Below, in pieces: positions 58,370 to 64,000 of a DNA stretch of 64,000 bases; the stretch's first letter is position 1, and each line of letters begins with the position of its first letter. Origin of the DNA: Nitrospirota bacterium (GTDB taxonomy: Bacteria; Nitrospirota; Thermodesulfovibrionia; UBA6902); assembly GCA_016234115.1 (NCBI GenBank), contig JACRHD010000065.1, forward strand, positions 100,068 to 164,067, given 5' to 3'. The translations under genes and the position numbers were made by a program. The notes below the pieces were generated by a model. That model saw only the letters and a program-made list of their open reading frames with translations, searched no databases and was not told the origin of the DNA.

Positions 58370-59104
58370 TTAAAGTCTCCCCTGTTTTTTGTAGGGGCTA
58401 CCCGCCGGGTCGCCCGGACAAGGGCGCTTCACCGAATCGCCCCTACCACGTTTATACAATTTATGTGAAATTATATAGGATTCCACTGAATCAGGCAAGA
58501 GGTATTTTATTTTCCTGCCCGATACGATCATGTTCCTGATATTCGACGCCGAGATATCAAGCGCCGTAACTCTGCACAGAAAGCCCTTCCGGCTTTCCGA
58601 AATGTCAAAAGAAAAAACGTTTTTCATTCCCGCATCGATCTCATGCAATGTCTTTCGGGAGACCCGCTTGAGATACGGAGACGACGCGAGGCCGGAAAAG
58701 GTGTGGCCCGGTCTTGATATAACTACGAAATGCGCGAGGTCGACAAGCCTGCCGGGCTGCTTCCAGTGAGGAAGGTCCAGGAAGGCGTCTATCCCGAGAA
58801 TGAAAAACAGCTCGCTGCCGGCGTGTTTCTCTCTCAGTTTCTCCACCGTATCGACCGTAAATGATTTACCCCGGGACCTGACCTCCACGTCGGAGATTTC
58901 AAAATGAGGATTGCCGGCTATCGCTTCTTTTACCATATTGAAACGGTGCGCGGCCCTTGCCATATCCGGTTTTTCAAAAGGTGTTTTGCCAGCAGGGATA
59001 AAAAGTATTTTGTCGAGAGACAGCATCGCGCGGACTTCTTCAGCCGTCCTGAGATGTCCATAGTGTATCGGGTTGAATGTGCCGCCGTAGATGCCTATTC
59101 GCAT
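58370..59104 (-). CDS. nadD: Nicotinate-nucleotide adenylyltransferase NadD with repeat-encoded tail
   Basis: 244 residues. GIYGGTFNPIHYGHLRTAEEV holds the GxFxPxHxGH nucleotidyl-transfer motif; FILGIDAFLDLPHWKQP and DISASNIRNMI are further NadD signatures. The enzyme makes nicotinate adenine dinucleotide for NAD synthesis. The family core ends at SVESYIISHKLY; the last 27 residues (KRGRGDSVKRPCPGDPAG and on) are translated from a P palindrome that has inserted before the stop, so they are probably disordered and unimportant. Confidence 0.95.
   Translation of the reverse strand: MRIGIYGGTFNPIHYGHLRTAEEVRAMLSLDKILFIPAGKTPFEKPDMARAAHRFNMVKEAIAGNPHFEISDVEVRSRGKSFTVDTVEKLREKHAGSELFFILGIDAFLDLPHWKQPGRLVDLAHFVVISRPGHTFSGLASSPYLKRVSRKTLHEIDAGMKNVFSFDISESRKGFLCRVTALDISASNIRNMIVSGRKIKYLLPDSVESYIISHKLYKRGRGDSVKRPCPGDPAGSPYKKQGRL
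58391..58447. repeat. GC-rich palindrome P, double copy 5, inside the nadD end
   Basis: GTAGGGGCTACCCGCCGGGT followed by a second unit ending TCGCCCCTAC. It is translated as the NadD C-terminal tail. Confidence 0.8.
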
Positions 59105-59353
59105 AATACATTGAAGTATACAGAAGAATGGTTTTTTTCAGCAATACTGAAAAGCCACAAAGCGTCATCATCCCTCACCTTGTCGGAAACCAGGGAAAAG
59201 AGAATATCTTTAGCGATGGTCGTAACGCATTTTTTGAACCATTAAATAACGCTGGGTAAGCCAAACAACAACATCGACATCGGCTCAGGCGCGACGGCGA
59301 AATGCCTCTATCGGCTGGGAATCCCGCCGGCAGCGGCCGGGATATCTTTCGCG
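59105..59353. other. Intergenic, nothing recognised
   Basis: No family-like frame, RNA gene or repeat copy is seen in these 249 bp. The promoter of the nadD-rsfS-lapAB-like group (minus) may lie at its left end. Confidence 0.4.
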
Positions 59354-59737
59354 CTACTTGACCTTATCAATAAACGACCTGGCAACTTTGAAGGCCGCCT
59401 TCACAACGTCCACATGCCTCAGATCGCCCCTGTAATAACCTGATATGTGAAGTTCTCCATAAAGGGCCTCAAAGTCCCTGGAGAGTTTGCCGTTATGCGA
59501 GGTTAAATACTTCTTCAGCATAGCCCTATAGCCTTCAACAGACTTAGGCAGGTTCTTTTGAACGACGCCTCGTTTCAACAGATATTCGTCGATGGCTTTC
59601 AGGATTGCAAGGTAAGCTGTGCCGCATGCCTGTTGAACATATTTGACATCGGAATACCTGCTGTCTTCGATTGGAGATTTTTTCAGCAGTTCCTTTGCAT
59701 TTTCAAAATATCTTACCGCTTCTCTTTTTTGCGTCAT
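59354..59737 (-). CDS. DUF5618-like helical protein
   Basis: 127 residues, all helical: REAVRYFENAKELLKKSPIEDSRYSDVKYVQQACGTAYLAILKAIDEYLLKRG and FEALYGELHISGYYRGDLRHVDVVKAAFKVARSF. This resembles the DUF5618/HEPN-like group of small helical proteins. No catalytic RxxxxH motif is obvious. It lies behind proA on the same strand. Confidence 0.65.
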   Translation of the reverse strand: MTQKREAVRYFENAKELLKKSPIEDSRYSDVKYVQQACGTAYLAILKAIDEYLLKRGVVQKNLPKSVEGYRAMLKKYLTSHNGKLSRDFEALYGELHISGYYRGDLRHVDVVKAAFKVARSFIDKVK

Positions 59738-59780
59738 GTTTTTGTCCCCCCCCTTTTTTTGTTCATATATTATATCATGC

Positions 59781-61037
59781 TCACACCCTCAACTGCCCGC
59801 TGCCGAAGACGATAAACTTCGTGCACGTAAGCTCCTCAAGCCCCATGGGGCCGCGCGCGTGTATCTTGTCGGTGGAGATGCCCATCTCGGCGCCGAGGCC
59901 GAACTGGAAGCCGTCGCTCAATCTCGTCGACGCGTTTACGAATACGGAGGCGGAATCCACCTCGCGCAGAAACCTCATGGCCTTGCCGTAATCTTTTGTG
60001 ACGATTGAATCCGTATGGGCGGAACCGTATTTCGCGATATGGTCCATCGCCTCATCCATGTCCCTCACTATCTTTATGTTCAGTATCTTATCGAGATATT
60101 CATTGTAATAGTCTTCTTCCCTGACCGCCTCAAGGGATTTATCGGTCTTCCTCGTCATCGGACATCCCTTCAACAAGACCTTCCCGTCTTTAAATCTCTT
60201 AATCATCTGAGGGAGAAATTTCTTCGCTATCTTCCCGTCCACAAGCATGGTCTCCATTGCGTTACAGGTGCCGGGGCGCTGGACCTTTGCGTTAAAGCAA
60301 ATATCTTCAGCCATTTTAAAATCAGCGTCACGGTCCACAAACACGTGGCATACGCCCTTGTAATGTTTAAGCACGGGGATGCGGGAATTCTCGGTGACGG
60401 CCCTGATGAGCCCTTCGCCTCCCCTTGGGATAACGAGGTCGATGGTCCCTTCGAGCTTCAACATCTCCATCACCGCCTCCCTTTCCGGGGTATTGATGAA
60501 CGTCACCACTCCCTCATGAATGCCTTCCGCTTTCGCAATACTCCTTAAAATGTTCACTATGGCAAGATTGGAATTTATGGCCTCGGAGCCGCCCCGCAGT
60601 ATGACGGCGTTGCCGGCCTTCAGGCACAGTCCCGTAGCGTCCGCGGTCACATTCGGTCTCGATTCATAGATTATTGCGATAACGCCTATGGGCACGCGCA
60701 TCCTGCCGACCTCCATCCCGTTCGGCCTCCTCCACATCTTTACGATTTCACCCACAGGGTCGGGCAGCGCGGCTATTTCAATAAGCCCGTTTGCCATGTC
60801 TTCAATCCTCCGCGTCGTCAGGGTAAGCCTGTCGATCATGGCCTTTGACAGTCCTTTTTTCCGGGCGGCGGCGATATCTTTGTTGTTCTCTCTCTGCAGC
60901 TCCTTCGTCTTCTTCTTCAAGGCCCCGGCCATTTTTATTAGGGCGGCATTTTTCCGTCCGGACGAAACCTTCGCAATCGACCTCGCGCCTTCCTTCGCTT
61001 CGAGTGCCTTTTTTAAGACAAATGATTTTATATCCAT
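59781..61037 (-). CDS. proA: Glutamate-5-semialdehyde dehydrogenase (gamma-glutamyl phosphate reductase) ProA
   Basis: 418 residues, standard length; AGGAGG before ATG 61037. The enzyme reduces gamma-glutamyl phosphate to glutamate semialdehyde in proline synthesis. Signatures: MEVGRMRVPIGVIAIIYESRPNVTADA, LKAGNAVILRGGSEAINSN, the catalytic-cysteine block FNAKVQRPGTCNAMETMLVD, and HTDSIVT...FVNASTRLSDGFQFGLGAEMGIST. The partner ProB is not in the window. Confidence 0.97.
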   Translation of the reverse strand: MDIKSFVLKKALEAKEGARSIAKVSSGRKNAALIKMAGALKKKTKELQRENNKDIAAARKKGLSKAMIDRLTLTTRRIEDMANGLIEIAALPDPVGEIVKMWRRPNGMEVGRMRVPIGVIAIIYESRPNVTADATGLCLKAGNAVILRGGSEAINSNLAIVNILRSIAKAEGIHEGVVTFINTPEREAVMEMLKLEGTIDLVIPRGGEGLIRAVTENSRIPVLKHYKGVCHVFVDRDADFKMAEDICFNAKVQRPGTCNAMETMLVDGKIAKKFLPQMIKRFKDGKVLLKGCPMTRKTDKSLEAVREEDYYNEYLDKILNIKIVRDMDEAMDHIAKYGSAHTDSIVTKDYGKAMRFLREVDSASVFVNASTRLSDGFQFGLGAEMGISTDKIHARGPMGLEELTCTKFIVFGSGQLRV

Positions 61038-61111
61038 GATAACCTCCTGTTATTATTTACGTTACTATTGTAGCGTGCATAAATCTCTTAACACTGAAAC
61101 TCTTGCACAAT

Positions 61112-61229
61112 GTCATTCCCGAGGTGGTAATCGGGAATCCACCCTTCGACAGGCTCAGGGTGACACTTTTAGCTTGTCATGGTGAGCTTGTCGAACCATG
61201 GATTCCCGCCTAAGGACTGCGGGAATGAC
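61112..61229. repeat. Dispersed inverted repeat R, long variant (copy 6)
   Basis: 118 bp in inverted orientation relative to 28251-28363, sharing ends and the inner GGTGAGCTTGTCGAACCATG. Confidence 0.88.
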
Positions 61230-61375
61230 GGCTCAGTACACTCGAAACAGATGTTAAGAAGATCGGAGTATTTTAGCACATGAAATTATATTTTAATAAT
61301 TAAAGAAACTCCGGATTATGCCGTAATAGTATCAGGTTCACTTAATAAAAAACAGAAAATGCGGGAAGCCAATCC

Positions 61376-61398
61376 ATCAGATAAAAATCTGATATAAT
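61376..61398 (+). promoter_or_regulatory. Candidate phosphorylase promoter with dyad
   Basis: ATCAGAT-AAAA-ATCTGAT is a perfect dyad at 61376-61393, overlapping TATAAT at 61393-61398. ATG 61406 lies 7 bp further and has no ribosome site, so the mRNA would be leaderless. The dyad could be an operator. Confidence 0.5.
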
Positions 61399-61405
61399 AC
61401 ATATC

Positions 61406-63121
61406 ATGTCGATTTTAGCCAAACATATTACGGCGCAGAAGATCGCATATTTCTCTATGGAGATAGGACTGCGCGATGAGATCCCGACCTATTCCGGCGG
61501 TCTGGGAGTGTTGGCCGGAGATACTGTAAAGTCCGCCTCGGACCTGAATCTCCCTTTCGTTGCCGTGACGCTGATCTGCCGTAAAGGATATTTCCGCCAG
61601 GAAATCGACGGCGAGGGGCAGCAGATAGAGCATCCCGTTGAATGGGAGCCGTCTAAAATCCTGGATAAGGCGTCCGAAAAGGTCTCTCTCGTCATGGAAG
61701 GCCGGACGGTCTTTGTGGGGGCCTGGGTATATTTTGTAAAAAGCCCTCGCAACGGACTCGGCGTCCCTGTAATCTATCTTGATACGGACCTGCCCGAAAA
61801 CAGTCCGGAAGACAGGACACTGACGGACAGTCTTTACGGGGGTGATGACGCTTACCGCCTGAAGCAGGAGGCGCTTTTAGGCATAGGCGGGGTCAGGATG
61901 CTCAACAGGATGGGCTTTAAGATAAAAAAATATCATATGAATGAGGGCCATGCTTCTTTTTTGACCCTTGAGCTGCTCCATAAATTTAAAAAAGACATAG
62001 AATCGGTCTGGGACGAATCCCAGATATGGGACACTGAGTCCGTAAAAGACCTGTGCGTGTTCACGACGCATACCCCTGTTGAAGCGGGACACGACAAATT
62101 TTCATATGACCTCTACAACAAGGTGCTTGGAAACTATTTCCCGGAAAAGATCCTCAAGAAACTTGCCGGAGACCAAAAGGTCAATATGACGTTTCTCGGT
62201 TTTAACCTGAGCGACTATGTCAACGGGGTAGCGAAGAAACACGGAGAGGTGTCGCAGTCCATGTTTCCCGGTTATATAATCAACGCGATAACAAACGGGG
62301 TGCACTCGTATACGTGGACCTGTGACAGCATGAAGAGGGTGTTCGATAAATACCTCCCGGGCTGGGCCAACGAACCTGAGATATTCGTGAGGGTGGGGGC
62401 AATCCCCGATGAGGAGCTGTGGGAGGCCCATATGGAGGCCAAGAGAAAACTTATCGACTATGTCAATTCCGTTTCGGATGCCGGTATGGACTATGATACC
62501 CTTACACTGGGCTTCGCGCGCAGGGCGACCGCCTATAAAAGGGCGGACCTCCTGTTCACTGATATAAAGAGGCTTGAAAAAATCGGCGGCGGCAAGGTCC
62601 AGATAATCTACGCGGGTAAGGCCCATCCCAGAGACACTGTCGGCAAACAACTGATTGAAAGAATCATCTCCTACTCACGGCAGATGAAGGGAAAAATCAG
62701 GATTGTGTTCCTCCAGAATTATAATATGGAGACAGCTTTAAAGCTCGTCTCAGGCGTCGATATATGGCTGAACACACCCCTCAGACCGCTCGAAGCGTCG
62801 GGAACGAGCGGAATGAAGGCGGCGCACAACGGGGTGATGAATTTCAGCGTCCTTGACGGCTGGTGGATCGAAGGGCACATCGAGGGCTTTACCGGCTGGT
62901 CCATAGGCCCGGCCCCGACGGAGATCAGGCCCGACAATAATATGAACAGGATAGACGTCGAGGACCTTTATAATAAACTTGAGAAGGTAATAATCCCTCT
63001 TTATTATACCGACCGCAAACAGTGGATACGCATGATGCAGAATGCCATCGGCAAAAACGCCTACTACTTCAACAGCCACAGAATGATGCGCAGGTACGTC
63101 ACCGAGGCGTATATCAGGTAG
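61406..63121 (+). CDS. Alpha-glucan (glycogen) phosphorylase, short bacterial/archaeal type
   Basis: 571 residues, the short form of the GT35 family. It releases glucose-1-phosphate from glycogen or maltodextrin with PLP. KIAYFSMEIGLRDEIPTYSGGLGVLAGD is the family start; MNEGHASFLTLELL, TTHTPVEAGHDKF and NGVHSYTW line the active site; LRPLEASGTSGMKAAHNGVMNFSVLDGWW holds the PLP lysine. It is a single gene with its own promoter. The stop overlaps a P palindrome. Confidence 0.95.
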   Translation: MSILAKHITAQKIAYFSMEIGLRDEIPTYSGGLGVLAGDTVKSASDLNLPFVAVTLICRKGYFRQEIDGEGQQIEHPVEWEPSKILDKASEKVSLVMEGRTVFVGAWVYFVKSPRNGLGVPVIYLDTDLPENSPEDRTLTDSLYGGDDAYRLKQEALLGIGGVRMLNRMGFKIKKYHMNEGHASFLTLELLHKFKKDIESVWDESQIWDTESVKDLCVFTTHTPVEAGHDKFSYDLYNKVLGNYFPEKILKKLAGDQKVNMTFLGFNLSDYVNGVAKKHGEVSQSMFPGYIINAITNGVHSYTWTCDSMKRVFDKYLPGWANEPEIFVRVGAIPDEELWEAHMEAKRKLIDYVNSVSDAGMDYDTLTLGFARRATAYKRADLLFTDIKRLEKIGGGKVQIIYAGKAHPRDTVGKQLIERIISYSRQMKGKIRIVFLQNYNMETALKLVSGVDIWLNTPLRPLEASGTSGMKAAHNGVMNFSVLDGWWIEGHIEGFTGWSIGPAPTEIRPDNNMNRIDVEDLYNKLEKVIIPLYYTDRKQWIRMMQNAIGKNAYYFNSHRMMRRYVTEAYIR

Positions 63122-63147
63122 TAAGGGCGAGGTCACCTCGCCCCTAC
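63121..63147. repeat. GC-rich palindrome P, copy 6
   Basis: GTAAGGGCGAGGTCACC and its inverse, starting on the last base of the phosphorylase stop codon. Confidence 0.8.
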
Positions 63148-63151
63148 ACCT

Positions 63152-63673
63152 CTAACCCTGTTCCAGAGACTTGATCTTCTTGTGAAACGCCAGCGCCGCT
63201 TCCCGCAGTTTTTCCTTCGACTGGTCCCCTTCCTCGATCAGGGTGATGAATGTCATCAGCTCCGAATCAATGTGCCTGACCACGTCTTCTCTGTAATTAT
63301 GCAGCCTTTCAAGCTCGCTCAGGATCTTGTTGACTTCGTTTATGAACGACCTGATATAAAGGTCGTCGTTCTTTCTTACGCCCAGTCTTCTCTTGTATTC
63401 ACCGGCGATGATCAGCCTTATCTCGGTCTTTAATCGCTGAAACGGCCCGATCAATCGGTGTGAAAACAGCATGGTCAATGCCACTACGATGACGACATAT
63501 CCCAGCATCACAATTATGAACAGCAGAGTGCCGTGCCCGATTTTCTCTCCCAACTCTTTTGCCAGATACGTGAAGAAAGCGGTAACAAGCAGGGACCAGA
63601 GGATTATCAGCGCTATCGAGATGCGGAGGTCTCTGGATACAAAATATTTCTGTCTGATTTTCTTGTTCGACAT
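63152..63673 (-). CDS. Small two-helix membrane protein with HAMP-like region
   Basis: 173 residues. Helices at about 16-36 (ISIALIILWSLLVTAFFTYL) and 49-70 (LLFIIVMLGYVVIVVALTMLF), then RLIGPFQRLKTEIRLIIAGEYKRRLGVRKNDDL, a HAMP-like linker, and a coiled coil (INEVNKILSELERLHNYREDVVRHIDSEL). It looks like a sensor protein without an output domain. No partner is nearby. Confidence 0.75.
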   Translation of the reverse strand: MSNKKIRQKYFVSRDLRISIALIILWSLLVTAFFTYLAKELGEKIGHGTLLFIIVMLGYVVIVVALTMLFSHRLIGPFQRLKTEIRLIIAGEYKRRLGVRKNDDLYIRSFINEVNKILSELERLHNYREDVVRHIDSELMTFITLIEEGDQSKEKLREAALAFHKKIKSLEQG

Positions 63674-63725
63674 TCGACTATTGTAGCAGTTTTATCCGGG
63701 ATTGTGAATCGCGGGAGACGTACAG

Positions 63726-63858
63726 AATCCACCACCTGACCACAGAGGGCACAGAGAATGGATTTATTTATCCGCAGATTACACAGATTTCACAGATTGA
63801 ATAATTATTTCTAAATACATCTGTGTTAATCAGTGTAATCTGTGGATTAATATTTATT
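63726..63858. repeat. Long inverted repeat W, copy 2
   Basis: Matches 55166-55321 over most of its length (AATCCACCACCTGACCACAG, CCGCAGATTACACAGATTTC, ATCAGTGTAATCTGTGGATT). The last 140 bp of the window after it hold no recognised gene. Confidence 0.85.
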
Positions 63859-64000
63859 CGCCGCATCAGACTTTCTCATGGGTAGCCCCAACATATTGTG
63901 TCAGAAGGACCTGAATTTTAGTATTGGATCGGTCGGTGGTTTCGGGAATAAATCCAGACCGCCGCAGTGAAAGTAGATAGCGGTTCGATAATGATAACGA

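Overview
The window looks like a chromosomal segment of an anaerobic Gram-negative bacterium, most likely a Nitrospirota (Thermodesulfovibrionia-like) or closely similar lineage. This rests on gene content only: a complex I-related energy-converting (Ehr/Hyf-like) membrane complex, a LapA-LapB-like fusion, an RNA-ligase partner protein, a short alpha-glucan phosphorylase, a complete bat cluster, many exported proteins, and intergenic regions full of dispersed palindromes. No rRNA is present. One tRNA gene, tRNA-Leu(CAG), is found. The first gene runs off the left edge.

Layout. 1-12.0 kb: three consecutive very large exported proteins on the minus strand (Ig/BIG2/LamG-type protein; HEMGH metalloprotease-like protein; MopE/dockerin-like repeat protein). 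12.3-16.1 kb: a thioredoxin-reductase-like flavoprotein, a thioredoxin-like gene whose N-terminal CxxC cysteine is an in-frame TGA (candidate selenoprotein, UIGC motif, with a SECIS-like hairpin just downstream), then ftsH. 16.1-31 kb: a class V aminotransferase, then moxR-DUF58-DUF4381-batA, a decayed type I restriction-modification island, and batB-batC-batD-batE. 31-37 kb: accessory stretch with two sigma-54-type promoters driving related small ORFs, chimeric or truncated genes, a cupin, an MDR dehydrogenase and several tiny ORFs. 37-44.5 kb: a six-gene complex I-like operon whose large subunit lacks the NiFe-binding cysteines. 45-54.3 kb: yifB/comM followed by toxin-antitoxin modules, gene remnants, an AsmA-like gene and a RAYT/IS200-type element with 33-bp inverted ends. 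54.5-64 kb: housekeeping genes (lysE-type exporter, tRNA-Leu, lapAB-like, rsfS, nadD, proA, alpha-glucan phosphorylase).

Themes. (1) The split thioredoxin gene at 13359-13937 is the most interesting single gene and would be miscalled as two ORFs. (2) Intergenic DNA carries at least four families of dispersed palindromes; one family sits at stop codons. (3) Many loci carry short arrays of a 7-9 bp word that differs from locus to locus, often folded as an inverted repeat; the same kind of sequence is also inserted in frame in a restriction-island gene. (4) Several deletions have fused the beginnings and ends of unrelated genes.

All assignments come from reading the translated sequence and recognising motifs. 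No database search was run.
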